From positions 5,135,140-5,199,139 of the forward strand of contig CM030840.1 in NCBI GenBank assembly GCA_018105865.1: a DNA stretch of 64,000 nucleotides. The letters run 5' to 3'. Source of the stretch: Metaphire vulgaris (Eukaryota; Annelida; Clitellata; Crassiclitellata; Megascolecidae). Below are positions 36,101 to 51,100 of the stretch, one piece after another (the first letter of the stretch is position 1; the number at the start of each line of letters is the position of its first letter). Under the pieces are notes generated by a model that did no database searches, had not been told where the DNA came from, and worked only from the letters and a program-made list of their open reading frames with translations. A program made the translations under genes and the position numbers.

Positions 36101-39100
36101 CAGCTTCGAGGTCATTACGAGCCAGAATGATTTCCGTGATGGACGAATCTTTCTCCATCCGAACCTGACTTTTAATCTGCTTTAGTCGCATCTCCGCTTT
36201 CTTTTTCAATTCCGCCAGTTTGTCGGCGCATTCTGACTCCAGCCTTTCTGCCTGCGATCTCAACTCTTCTTGGCTCTTCAGTTTCATTTCCTCCATATTT
36301 CTTGACAATTCAGCCAAGTTCCTATTCAGTTCTGCTATCATTTTCTCAGCCTTCTCCAGTTTTAGACATGCTGCTGACTCTCCAGCCAAGGCCTTCTCCA
36401 ACTGCACTTTAGCCATACTTAATTCGTTTTCTACTTCTTTCAGTGCAATATGAGATGCATTACTGACATTAATCTCATTTTCTGATGCATGGGAGCTCTT
36501 CTGCAGTTCTTCATTACACATTTCTTTCTGGCAAGTTTCAACGAGTTCTTCATGGTGCTTCTTCAGTTCTTCTTCACGATTTTCCTCCAGTCTCCTCAGT
36601 TCTTTTGTTAATTCGTCGATTATAATTTGCTGTTGTTCAGATAATTTCCGAAAATCATTCCATTGCTTTTCAAGATCAGCATTGCGTGTCAGCAGTTCTT
36701 CATTTTCTCGGCGAATTTCTTTAACAACCTTTTCATTCTCACTCTGCACAGCTTTGAGTTTCGTCACAAATTTCCGTTGCAGCTCCTTGGCTTTGTCTTG
36801 AAATCGAATCTCCATAGCAGCCACATCTGTACTATATTGCTCATCCTTCTCATTTTGAGACTCACAACTTGCTATTAATTTTGCCTCAAAATCCCGTGTT
36901 AGAATTTCTTTTTCTTCAATCAAAGCAATCTTCTCGGATAGCAGTTTACTGCATTCTTGTTGAAAATGTGCAGTACTGTTGTTCAATGTCTCAATTTCAT
37001 TGATTTTCTCATCCACAGAAACATTAAGTCGATCAGTGGCATTTTTTAATTCATCAATCTCATTTTGCAACTTCTGAATCTCCTGCTTCAGATGCTCATT
37101 TTCAGTTTTCATTACGCTGATGAGGCCTTCATTGGTTTCCTTCTCCACTTTCATCTTTTCTTCGAGTTTTTGAATTAGATTCTGTTTCTCTTGGATCATT
37201 TCTTCATTACTAAAATTCATCTGAATTTTTTCTTTAAAGTTTCCAATAGTTAACTGCAAATTTTCAATTTCCTCTGTTTTGCTTGCAAGTCTTTCCTCAA
37301 GTGCAGCTACCTCCAATTTAGTATTGTCGATAATCTTACTTAAATCGTTTACCTTAGTATCCTTTGCTTGACATTCAGCAAGGGAAACATCCAGTTGCTT
37401 TAATAAATCTTTCTGAGAAGCGTCTGTGCGGCTTATTAATTCAGTATTTGTGTTTTTCAACAGCATAGTCTCTTCTTCAAGGGCATTTTTAACAGCTTCC
37501 AATTCCGATAAAGATTTTGCTAAAACTTCGTTATGATCTTTGTGGCTCGATAGCGTATCCTTAAGCTGTGCCACTTCTAAATCATGCTTTTCTCTATCTC
37601 GACTTAAGATTTCATTCCACTCGCTATTCAAAGCTTCTTTAGTCTTCAGAATATCGTGATGTGCATTTTGCTCAGCAAGTGTCAATGCGTTCTCAAGATC
37701 CTTAACCTTTGCACGGAAATTCTGCAATTCAGTGTTGCCCGTGTCCTCGACCATTTTTAGGTCATTCTGCAGCCTGTCAATTAATAGATTGTAATCGTTA
37801 AGACTGTTTTTCAGAGTTTCACTCTCTTCAGTCTTCATCTGCAGTTTCCTGTCAAACTCCAGTTTCAGGTGTTTCATTTCTGTCTCATGCCCCTCAACAC
37901 TGTTTCTCAACTTTTCCTGAAGGCTTTTGAGAATCTCTCTGTTTCCTTCGACGGTATTATCGGCATCAAGTTTCTTCTCCTGCAGAACTAAAATTTCATC
38001 GGCAAGTTCCTGAATTTTTGCTGCAAGCCGAGTTCTTTCAGCAATATGTTCACCAGACATACACTCCATGTTTGCTTCAGTTTTTCTCAGACGTTCTTCG
38101 CTGTTACCCAAGGCTTCAGTCAACTCTGATATCTTACTATTTGCAGATTCATTCAACGATTTAAGTTCACATACAACCCTTTCATTTTCAATACATTTTC
38201 TGGAAATATTTGAAATCTTGTCTTCGATCCTTTCAATTGCTTCAGGCAGTCGTGCTGTATCCTCAACACTTTCTCCGCATAAAGTTCTGAGTTTATTTCT
38301 GACTTCAAAAAGAAGTTGGTCCTTTTCCGAAAGGATTTTCCCACTTTCATCGAATCTGTCTTGTAATTCCTTTGTCAGCACTTGCAGACTGGCAGCTTTA
38401 TGGTGGAGTTCCTCATTTTCGATTTCAATAACACCTTGCTTTCGCTTCCACTGTAGTTCCTCTTCGTTCAAATTCATTTCTGCAATTTCAATCTGTCTTG
38501 TTAGTTCCAGAATCTTCTTTTCCGATTCATGTATCCGAAGTTTATGCTCCTCTATTTCGGACTTCAGTTTGGATACATGAAAAGATAGTTCGGATTCCAC
38601 AACTCTCTGCAGGGCTGCAAGTTCATTGGCGTGGCTCGAATCACTCTCCACCAGGCATTGCACTTCAACATCAAGGATCTTACACAACTGTGTCCTGAGA
38701 GAAAACAGCTCTGCTTTACATTGAAGGTTCACCTCTTGCAAATTTTCTTTCAAAGCAGTAATTTCAAGATCTTTCTTATCACTTTGTTCTGTCAGTGTTT
38801 TTACCATTTCCCTAAACTGATTCTGTTCATCATCTTTACAATGAATCATCTCGTTTAGCTTCAAAGTCTCGGAGAAGGATAGTTCCAATTTTTGGTCACA
38901 TTCAAATTTTGCTGTTTCTAATCCCTGTAGCTGGCTTTCAAGAGATTGATTTTGAGCGCTAATCTCCAGGATCTGTACTCTCAAAGTGTTTGCTTCTTCC
39001 AAGAGCCTGTTTTCGTTTTCAGTCATCTCTTCCACCATGGACTGCTTCGTTGCTTCTGCGTCTTCCAGGGAACTCTGCAAGTATTTATTTTTCAATTCTA

Positions 39101-42100
39101 AATCATTTAATTCCTTCACGATACACTCCAGTCTCTCTTCCAATGCTCTAACTTCAATGCACAGAGACTCCGAATGACTGCTTATATTCTGTTCCTTTTC
39201 TTGCATGACATCTCTCGCTTCCTCGAGCATTTTGACGTCACAACAAACAGCCTCATATTTCTCTTTCAGCTCCTGAAGCTCTTGTTGTAAGCCGCCTGTA
39301 TGACTTTCTAATTCTTTGGCCTGATGACAGAGGGCTTCTTTCTGACTCTGCAAATCCTGTACATCTCTATGTAAGTCGCCTTTCTCTGTTTCAAAATTTT
39401 TTATCTGAAATACTAAGGAGTCTATATGCTCCCTCTGGTCTTGCACTTCCTTCTGTAAGGTATCTCTTGTCTCCTCCATACTCTTAACTTGCAAGACAAG
39501 CAATTCGTTTTTACTTTCCAGTTCCTGCTGCAACTTTTGGCAGTTTTCCATCTGTTCACCAGACTCCCTTACCTGGAGAGAAAATGAGTCATTCTGATCT
39601 TTTAGGAGCTTAATTGCTTTCTGCATTTTATTTCTGGATGAGTTGCCTTGGTCCTTGAGAACCGTCAGCTCATTCTCAAGGTCGCTAATTCGATCCATAT
39701 GATCCGCACACCTTTTATCAGACAACATTTTTTCATCGCGCAACTCTTCCACACGTTTCTGCAAAACAGTTTCTTTGCTACAAGACTCTGCTATAGCATC
39801 CTCTGCCGCTCTGCAACGTTCTTTCGTTCGCAGAAGTTCCTCGCTTGCAGATTTTTCCAGCTGCCACACCTCGTCATTCTTTTGTTTTAATATGTCAAGC
39901 TGCTTCTGCAAGAGACCTATTTCATTCTCGTGAAAATCCTGTTGCTTTTTAAGCTCATCGTTTGTCTGCACCAGTTCGGTCATTCGCCTCCGCAAATTGT
40001 CTTCCTGGGACCTCATCTGCTCATATTCAAGAACAACCTTTTCATTATTCGATCGCAAATTTTCAATAGAATTCTCAGACTGCTGCTGCAGCTTTTGAAA
40101 CTGCAATTCCAATGCATCCTTCTCTTCCTTAATCTGATATATTTTGTTCTCCAATTCCTTTTGTGCCATGTCAACCGCATCGTGCAGACTTTTCTTCAAT
40201 GTCGTTTCTTCAGAGTCCTTCAGTTTCTTTAAATCGTGCATTGTCGACAAGAGCTCCTCTATCTGCGCTTCTGCCGCACAAAGTTGTTGAGAAATCTTTT
40301 TGTTTTCTTCGCCTAATGGTTCAAGATCAGCCTGAACACTTTGAAGTCTTAAATATTCAGCCTCCGTCACTTTAAGATCATTTTGAAGTTTTTCCAATTG
40401 TTCTTTCGACGAGTCTAGATGATTTTGAAGCGTCTCACGTTCGCCTTCTAACGATTTAAGACAGCCTTGAAGCCTCTCAACTTCTCTTTCAGAAGAATCA
40501 AGATGGGTTTGAAGTTTTTCAGATTCAAAATTTGAAGATTCAAGATCATTTCGAAGTTTTTCCAATTCATTTTCTAACTCTTCCTGTTCTTGCCGCAATT
40601 TGTCTAAGGAATGCAAAACATTCTTATACTGACCATCAAGCATTTCATTTTCTTTCTGCTTTTCTTCGAGATTATTACTAAGTGCATCATTCTGCTTCTG
40701 CTTTTCCTCGAGACAAGTCTTAAGAACTTGGATGCAGCCCTGCCACTCGTGAAGCAGTCTGTGAAGAGAATCATTCTTGCTCCGCAATTCCTCGACCTGA
40801 TTATCGCTATCAACATTTACCTCCCCAGAATCAGTGCACAATAGTTTATCTACATTTTCGGAAGGATTTTGAATTGAACTGTCAGTTGTATCATCCAATT
40901 CGTCAGAAATCTTTACATCTTCTTGATGACCCATTGCAACATCCCCGTCGTACACCAACGATGCTTTTGGCAAATCTTTAGCCTGACTTTCCACCTCACT
41001 GAATGCTTCTTGAACTGTCTCTTGTACAACTGCATGAACAGAGGCAGACAAAGACGCCTTCAAACTTGTGACTTCCTTGAGGGCCGTTGATATCGTCGAA
41101 TGTCTCTCTTCAACAGCTTTCAACTGACCAGTGAGTTTCTGGTTCTCTTCTGTTAAGAGAGACATTTTCATCTCATAAGACTGCCGTTGGACATCAAGCT
41201 TGTTCTCCAGCATTTCTACAGTCTTTTCAGCCATCGCACTCAACTCGATTTGCCTTGTCAATTCAGTTTCTCGACATACAACCTGCTCTTTCAGAAGCTC
41301 TAATTCCTCGGATAGGTTCCCGGTGATTTCAACAGTCGTTGTCTTAAGTTTCTGCCTAAGGTCATCCAACTCCGTCTCATGACGAGCTTTGGCATCTTCT
41401 AACAAAGACCATCTAGCTGCATCGGCTTCACTTAATTGATTCTCCAGCCATTCAATCCTGCTATTCAAGCATTTTATCTCTCCATAATTGTTTCCCTCCA
41501 ACATCACATTATCTCTGTTTCTCGTTTCTTCAGGCACCATATCCTCAACTGCATCAGAGCCGCTGCATAATTTCTCGACCTGTGCAACTGGTGGCAGCGT
41601 ATTTCTCTCGTCCAGTTGGACCTGCATACGTGCCGTCGACTCTTCGAGCGAGTGAATTGTTTCACGACAACTTTGAATCTTCTCGTTGGCATCCAACAGA
41701 AGCTGTTCTTTCTCACAAACAATGCACGTCAAGCTTTCCTGCACCGTAAATTCACCGGCCCCATGCTCCACGACTCTCGCTGTTGCACCGCATTCCGAAG
41801 AAGCCTGGCATGACGAAACACCTTGCATATTACTTGCCTCCTTATTATTAAGGCCACTCTCTGCAGTGCTGCTTAGACTATGCTTAGAACAGAGACTTGC
41901 AGCACAGACCTCCAATTTAGAAGCAACGTCGCCGTGCGTATATTTTTCTAAGGCACATTTGAGTTCTGCAACCTCGTCCACAAGACGCGTCCTTTCAGAA
42001 CACAGCCTCTGATTTTCCGCATCTGCTGCGCTCAGTCGCTCCTCTGATTCTCTCTTCAGATGCTGCATTGAGGCTATTTCCGACAATAAATTCATATGAA

Positions 42101-45100
42101 GATCTTCAATCTGAGTAATGGCATTAAAATCATTTGTCCTCTGCGCGGTTTCCTTGACTAGCTTCATGTTCTCGGCTCTAAGTTTCTTGAGGAGGATTTC
42201 TAAATCTTGATCTTTCTTTAAAAAAAGAGAAATAAGATTCTCTCATTACTTAATGCTGTACTATGGCAAAGCATGAATACATATAAACATACACACAAGT
42301 AGATACACATCTATAATATTAAGATCCTTGCTCTGTATGTCTGTTACCTTCAAGCGTTCTGATTGGCTGGCTGTGTGAGCGTTCTGATTGGTTGGCTGTG
42401 TGACGTTCTCATTCGTTACCTTCAAGCGTTCTGATTGGTTGGCTGGGTGAGCGTTCTGATTGGTCATTCTGGAACCTTAGGCGAGTTCGCTTTGCCAAGC
42501 GAACGGCGACATGAAGCGAACGGCCATGCGAAGCGTTTGACGAAGCGTACGTTGCAGCGTCATAATGTGTACAACGTCGCGATGCGTTGGTGGGCGAATC
42601 GAAGACGACATTGCTATTGGAAACTTCGAAGAAGCGTTTGACGAAGCGTACATTCAATTGTTCATTGCAGCGTCATAATGTGTACAACGCCGCGATGCGT
42701 TGGTGGGCGTAGCTTGAGGAAGTTGCGCAATTTTAACGTACACAAAAAAATACGTATACAGCGTCACAAATGGTCACAGTTGCGTGATTTTAACGTGCAT
42801 AGGCCTAATTGTTATGAGGCGCAAAGCTTGGCTAGGTGGCGTATGTACATCATTGAAACGTTGTTCAGCATGAATTCAATTATTGGGTTTTAGTGTTATC
42901 CTGCACCGCGAGCGGAGCGAGCGCGAGCGAAGCGAGCATTTTTCTAGTAATAATAATAATAATAAAATAATAATAATAATAATAATAGCAATAATAATAT
43001 TTAAAATAATAATAATTAACTTATAAAACACTGTTTCTAACACTCAAAGATTTCAATCTATGGCACTTTAAATCCATATGCAAAAGATCATGCCAATTCA
43101 AAAGTTCATTCAGAGTGGGAAACAGTGAGACTGACACAAATGCACATGCAAGCCAACAGCATAGACAAGTATATATGAATAGAAATAATTATTCAATCAC
43201 AATTTCATAATTTTAGACCTTATGTGCAGCTGCTTGGAGTTGCTCCTTTTCCTGTGTGACAGCATTAAGGCTCTCCTGAAGTTGAGTATTTTCAGCATTT
43301 AGCTTCTGAATGTGGTCTCGGTTTTTAGAGATCGATTCTTTTGAAGCCATCAGGAGAGAGGACATCCTGGCAATCTAAAAATTTCACATACCTAAGTAAC
43401 TAAATATTTTTTTAAAAATGACATTTAATTGACAATGAAAAACATAAAATCATTAGGACAAAAGCATAGAAAAATGGTTTAAACTGTTATAGCATCTTGT
43501 AGACCAGTGGTTCTCAAAAATTTTAGGATTTCTTGCGTGGCAGACCCCTAGAAATTTTTTTTATGCCTCGCAGACCTTATAAACTCTAAATGATAAATGC
43601 AATTAACATCTACTTGTTTTGACAATTAATTATTTAATCAGAAAATTGCAAATCTTAATCATTAAATTTAAATTCAAATGCAATGAGCACTCTTAGAGCC
43701 ATCAGTGTGTTTTGTGTTCTGAGGTGTTGGTGAGATATCTTGAGAAAGCAATCCCTTCACGGTCCACCGGAAATCGCTTGGCAGTACGCTAGGGGACCAC
43801 GGACTCCAGTTTGAGAACCACTGTTGTAGACCATTGTGAACATTTTATACTTTCACACTTGACTCTTTAGTATAATTACAAACTGATATTGATGATAAGT
43901 TCTTGGCTCTAAGGCAGGCCCAATCACTTTAATGTCCCACAATGTGCAATAAGTGACATGGCTACCTGTTGCTTTCCTCATAGGACAAACAACTTGTCCA
44001 AGATTGTTCCACACTAACCAGAGTCAGATTTGAACCCGCTACCATCAGATTGCATGGCAAGAACCTTGACTACTATACCACCACAACCACTTCAATGAAC
44101 ACTAAGCCAGCATAAGATTTTAAATTAAACAAGTAAGTAGAAGCTCACCAATTTTAGTCATCAAACAATATGGCGCCTTACTTTCTCTTTCAAAACACTT
44201 TCATTGTGGTCACCAGCACCAACACCGCCTAACTTCTTTGCCTTCGATTTCTCCGTGCTTTTAATAACATCATCAGGTATATCTTTGCCTTGCTTTAACA
44301 ATGATATCTACAATAACATACAATTCAAAACAGCAAAAACTGTTGCAAAACGATATAAATTAAATTCAATATGTAACAAGTCTAAGTAATTCCAGTATTC
44401 AGCATAAAAGTAAAACATCAGGAAGAATCGTAGAAAGTGCAGTCTGAGACAATTGCCGTAAACCATGGCTCATGTCACACTTTTTAATGTCAGACTGTCC
44501 TCAGTGTCACCAATGTTCACCATTCACTATTCAACTCCTGGTAACATTGACTCAACTTAAAATTGCACAATTGAAACGATTTACTGAATATGGCATGAAA
44601 TAAGTTTGACTGTCCTGCACATTGAGCTATGCCGTAAATGGAAAAATGTACAAAATTTCAAAAATTTTGATTTTCATCCAATTTCAACAGTCAATTCCTA
44701 CAAGTAAAAGAAGAAGAAGAAGAGCGACAATGCAAAATACCTGAGTTCTGAGGACTTTGATCAGTTCCTCCTTTTCTTCCAGCATTAGCACGTAATTCTG
44801 TTCGAGGTCAACCTTTGCAAGCTGATCCAACTGAATCTGCTCCTTCAGCTCTGAAATGCGTCGGAACGCCTTGTCCTGGGATTTAGTCATCGTATCCTTA
44901 AAGTGAAAACATAAAAGCAACAATACAAATGTCCAAGGGTTTAAAAATCCATCAGAAAATCTGATAAAAATACCAGTTCATGCAGTTGCATCCAAATCTA
45001 CAAACAAGCAGTTGAAGATAAATAATGGGCTCTTTCCATTTAGGGTAGAGCAGCAGTGTTGCTCAAAAGAAAATGAACAATATGACAATACTCTATAGAA

Positions 45101-48100
45101 TGGAACATAGCAAAAACTGCAGCACTACTGATTAGCAGTCTATGAACTTTCCGTAAACTTTCGCTTTCCGTAAACATTTGAAGACACATCTGTTTAATTG
45201 TGCATATAATAATTGACATAATTGACATTAATTGTAATGCGCTTGCTAACATTGATTGATTAGGCACAATATAAATAGCTAATTACATTACATAGCTAAT
45301 TACATTACATGAAATGACAAACAAATCTCATTATCACATTATGCTGTAGCGTCCACTGTATTTTCCTCAGAGTTTCTACAGAAAAAACCATGATTGTCTA
45401 ACTCATACGAAAAACACATATGAAGCTTATAATGAAAATTATTTATGTACACTGTTTCAATCAGCAAAAGCAATCAAACATTTTATGTGACTGAATAGCA
45501 CTATCATGGCTTATATTCAGCTCTGTCTGATCATTACTATCTTTACTAACCATTTATTTGTAATGTAATGTAAAATTGGACGAGTATTCTTGGGACGCCT
45601 GGTAAAGCAGCTAAAATGTTTGCAAATTGCTGATTAATAACAATGGCATTTCAAAGAAGCATCACAATCAGTGCCATAATTCCAACCAGTCAAAAAGCTG
45701 CTTAGAAAAAAACAGCCAAAAGCACATCATTGTTGGTAACTCAAAGGATTCAATAACTGTGATTCCATATAGACAGATGCTTTATCAATTTGAATAATTT
45801 TAATTGTATTCCTTTAAACTGTCCAAGAACAATATAAACAGTCATTACTCACTCTGAGTTTATCTCTTTCCTTCTCAATTTCCCGATACGCCTTTACTAC
45901 CTAAAACATTGAAGATAAACAAAATCTGATTACCAAAATAAATTACCATATCACTGTAACACACTCTTGACTTTAGTTTTTTTTGCTTTGATTACTGCAC
46001 TGTATAAATTGTCTGTCTGTCTAACTAACTAACTAACTAACTAAATCACATTATCATAAGGACTTCAGACAATTTCAATAAGCACTTCAATTCAATGCCA
46101 TTTAGCGTCAAATGATGTCTCATTCTGTTTCTCTTTTCCTTCATAACAATATTTTCTGCTGCTTTCCCTTTAATCTATGGCACTGGCCATGGCTGCCAAT
46201 TTTGAATCATATTTTCATTTGTGAGGCTTCCTAGCACAATTTGGCACAATATGCCACTATAATCAGTACCTGATTATTATTATATAATCATTATCCTTAT
46301 CATCATTATTATTATTATTCAATAATACATTCAACATTAATTAAAGCATAGCAGAGCAATTTTTATAATAAAATTACTTTAAACAGTTTATGACCTTGTA
46401 TTCTATTATACTGTCTACAGAGATAATTAGGAAAAAGAAAATTTATATAAAGCAAATAATTATTTGGAAATAATAAATTAATTAAACATTACAAATAGGT
46501 TTAATAACAAAATACAGTCCAGAGTCAACATGACACACATTGGTGCAACATGAAAATCAACCGAGCAGAGTCTCTCCCAAAACAAAAAGCTACAAAGCAA
46601 TCAGCAATACAACGCACAAATGCAATGTTGAGGTATAAAATCCATGTGCTAGAAACCATTCAAAGTGACAAATTGTTGGATAAATCGTTGGGTAACTGCA
46701 TGTTCATTTACTATCCTCATTCCAGACAAGTATTACTGCAGTCGATCTAATGGCGATAGAAATGTCAATAAACCGCTAATCTTTTACTGAGGAGATGTTA
46801 TGGCAAAATTGAGTGATTACCTAATCTACTCTCCATGCTGACTAAAAAAAATCGCAGTAAGTTGCATTCCTTTGCAGTCAACATAGATTTCATTACTGGT
46901 TCAGTGCAAAAATACGGGAGAAAATAACAACAATGGCAAAAGAGTTAGCGATGACAACTTTTTATTAGCACTAACCATTAATCTATATCAATCTATATAG
47001 AGCAATATAACTAATTTCCTTGTGCCAGCTTTCCAGCATTGTCACTTTGTTGCAACTTTTGTTTTTCCCATAAATCAGCAAAAATGTACCAACTTTCAAT
47101 AAAATCAAATCAATATCTTTAATGTGACAATACAGTTCTCTAGGTATATGATAGAAAACCATCACTTGAAATAGCATTTCAATTAATATAACAGCATTTG
47201 AAATATTGTCACATAGCTTTAAATATCAATGACTTACATTGGATATTAAAAGAAAAAAGTATATTTATTCAACAGACAGATAGCAACACAATGGACGTCA
47301 AAACAGTTAAGATTCTACTGGAAGTGGCATCAATTAAGTAAATTAAAAATACTATTTCAAAGCAATAAAATTTGACTCAAAGACATCGCCTATGTGGATC
47401 AGTGGCCATCATTTTGTCAGAAAATGAATTGAAAATGTTCTTTTCAAGGTTGAAATCGTGTTACCTGAGAGAATTTCCACCTGTATCTTGTACTTCTCTG
47501 TTGCATCTGACAGTAACTTCTATAGATTTCATCCTTGCTAATGCTATCTGGAAGAGTCGTTCCGTCTTCCATCTCACTGGTGACGCTTTCCACGTCCGAT
47601 GGCAACGGAATCTGGCGCGACGACAGCGTCGACATCGGTGAAAAGAAACTGTCACTCGCTTGAGAACTAACAGACGATGTCCGTGATCTGGTGCCATGAT
47701 CGCGGGGTGATCGGACATCTAAAATATTAGATCCAGATTCGGAAATATCCAATACAGCCGGTCCAGAAAAGTCACTGCTCAAGTCGATTAACGAATCCAC
47801 CCGTTCCTGTTGCATGGACGTGTCAGATGTGTCGTCATTCAAGTTGATCAACGAATTGGATGGCGTTATCGTTGGCGTCTCATCGGACAACAAGTCAGGA
47901 CTGTTTGAAATCTGTCATAAACAAAATAATCATGCACAAACACACAAGAGATGATAATATTAACACTTGTAGGGAATACATAATATATTGGCCTCCATTG
48001 GTAAGCACCTATAGTAATCAGTTTCACTGGCTATTTGCTGTGCTTACCTGTCAGAATACAGCAAAACTTGGTGCATTACACAGACCATATAATATCACTC

Positions 48101-51100
48101 TCTACTAGATGACCACCAGAGAGCCAGAGAGCCGAATAAAGTAAACAACAGATGCTATAATAGGTGCCATATAAACACAGCCTCATATTATTCATGAAAT
48201 GAAAATGCATGCAGCACATATGTATATTTAGAACAAAATTTTATTATATAAACTAATAATTGGGCATAAGAACTGAATTACAATAAAAGACACGACAAAC
48301 CTCCGAACGGCGGTCATAAATAAACAAGTGAATCTAGTAGCTTAGTAGCTAGTAACCTGTCGAGTTTTCAATGGCAAAACAGCCACAAGTTGCATGTTTG
48401 GGACAGTATCTAGGATTCCATAGTGACAATTACAACGTATGAATTTTGTTCTGTGTTTCCAGCTGCAGTAGGTGCTTAATAACACATCAACACATCACAT
48501 AACTGGTTTTTACTATCGGTTTAATTTATGACCGCTGTTCGGAGGATAGCCAAAAACACCTAGGAAATTAAAGATGATATGACCAATGCTGAAGCAAATT
48601 GATCTTGTGGCAAACACACACTTAAGTGAATCATCAAAGTTGGCAACAAAATATATTCGCGTGAAAACATCCCGAGGTGAACCAACTAACAAGGAAGCAA
48701 AAATCCTGAGGGAGAAGAGTTCCATTACACTTATATCTAATAACCAAACCATCCAGTGAAACAAGCAGTGACAAGGGTGGCTTATGCCATTTATCCAGAG
48801 TAGTTGGTCATTGCTTTTTTCTAGACCCATGTTTTATCTTCACAGCTTAACGCTGCTACCAATTTGTCCACATCTAAGCGATGAACAACTTGGTTGGCGC
48901 CAAAGCCATGGCTCAATCCCAGAATGGTCACCCATCCACATACAAGCCATGCTCAACATTGCCTAGCTACAATGTTCTGATGGGAACTGTTCTCACAAGG
49001 CCAAGTAGGCAGCTGACAAAAAGCCAACATAAATGAATGTATTTAATGTAACATTTGTTAGTCATGGTGACAATATCCAGCAATTTTGAACACAGTTCAG
49101 TTGCTGTGGATTCAAAGAGAGTTAATTACTGTACATACGGGTCCGAATTTTCTGCTTTTCGGCTGACAGGACGTCCATGATGACTATGATGGTGGTGATA
49201 ATCAGTGATGGGCAACTGGTTAACTAATTAGTTGCTAACTAAAAGTTTAACTAAATTTTTTAGTTATCTTCATAGTTTAATTAAATATAGTTTAGTTAAA
49301 ATGCTAGTTTAACTGAAAAATTTTAGTGAATAAATAGTTTAACTAAAACTTTTTAGATGGTGTCATGAATTTTCAATAATAGTACCTTTTTTATCTATTC
49401 CTTTCTGGATCATTTTTTCCGAACAAACTTGACAAACTTGTATTCCTGCAGTCTAGACTAAGACTAAAATACTAAATAGACAATGATTAATGAATTCGAT
49501 AGTTCATTCACTGACATGTTCATGTTGCAAGCATTGCCTATATTTCATGAACACATACCTGATGTAATTAGCTATTTGTAATGTAATGTAATTAGCTATT
49601 TATATTGCGCCTAATCAATCAATGTTAGCAAGCGCATTACAATTAATGTCAATTATGTCAATGTCCTTTTTCAGTTTTCCACCTTAATTAAGTATTATAT
49701 ACACATATATATATGTTTATAATCGAATTGATGATTACTGTATGCTTTTGGAAATAAATAAACTCACAAATAAATAAAATAAATAAATAATTATTATATG
49801 CACAATTAAACAGCTGTGTCTTCAAATGTTTATGGAAAGCGACGGGTGACTTTATGATCCGTAGCGCTGGTGGAAGGGCATTCCAGGCATGGGGTCCGGC
49901 GTACGAGAAGGCTCGTTGCCCCATGACTGTCCGAAGACGAGGTTTCTGGTATTGACTGGTAGAGGCTGGGAAATAGTTGCAACATTAGTTACAAAAAAGT
50001 TCAACTATATTTTTTTACTTTAGTTAACTATTTTAGAAAGTTAGTTTGCAACTAAAAGTTTAACTACTTATTTCTAGTTGAAATTTAGTTGTAGTTAAAC
50101 TAATGTTTTTTAGTTAAGTAAGTAAGTAAAATCTCGTGGATTTCTATAGCGCCTTGGAAAGCAGCACAACAGTAGCTGCTTATTCTCAGGCGCTCAGCCT
50201 CTCTTAAAATAGCTATAGGAAAGGTGTGGGATCAGCCAGGCAATGGTCAATATCCGAAGGGCAGTGAGGCTAGGTTGTTACAGCTATGGCGAAATGATTT
50301 CAGAAACAGGAAGGATTTAAGCTTTGGCCGACCTGAAGACTTGAGGAGATAGTGGTCGACGGGAATTATAGGAAATGAGGAATCAGATTTTATTGTTTTA
50401 AAGTGTCCAAGTGTGCGAAGGAAGCTGGGATCGAGTTCCAGAGTTCAGGTGCAGCATATGAGAAGGCACGGTTGCAAATTTTCAGGGATGACTGATTTAG
50501 CGGGCGTGACAGAGTGAGATGAGATGACTAACGTGTGGGTCGAGGAGGCTGAGGGGTTAATAGTGATCTAAGGTAGACAGGTTTTGATGACTGAAGTGAG
50601 CTATGTGTAAGTGTTATTTCTTATATTGGATACGTTCTGTTATTTTTAAGCCAATGTAATGATTTTAGTATGGGTGAAATATGGGAGAATTTAGGTGACT
50701 TAGTAACAGCACGAGCAAGTGCATTTTGTATTGATTGCAATTTGTTGATGGAGGCTTTGGGAAGGTTATAGTAGAGGGAGTTACAGTAATCTAATTTGGA
50801 GTGGACTATAGAGGTGGCGATTGTGGGCGCAGTCTTAATATCAAGACAAGGGCGTGGCGGCGAAGGTCAAGAATATGAATAAAGCAGGCTTTTGAAAGTT
50901 GGGAGATTTGTGATTCAAGTTTAGAAAAGAGTCAAATTTGAATCCGAGATTTCTAGCAGTTGGAACAGGGATTATTGTGGTGTCAGGAGCCAAAACTAGT
51001 TTAGGATTGTCAATTTTTTTGAGTTGTTGGGGTAGTCCGATTAAAAGAAACTCTGTCTTAGATGGGTTGAGAGCGAGGAGATTAGATGACATCCATGCAG

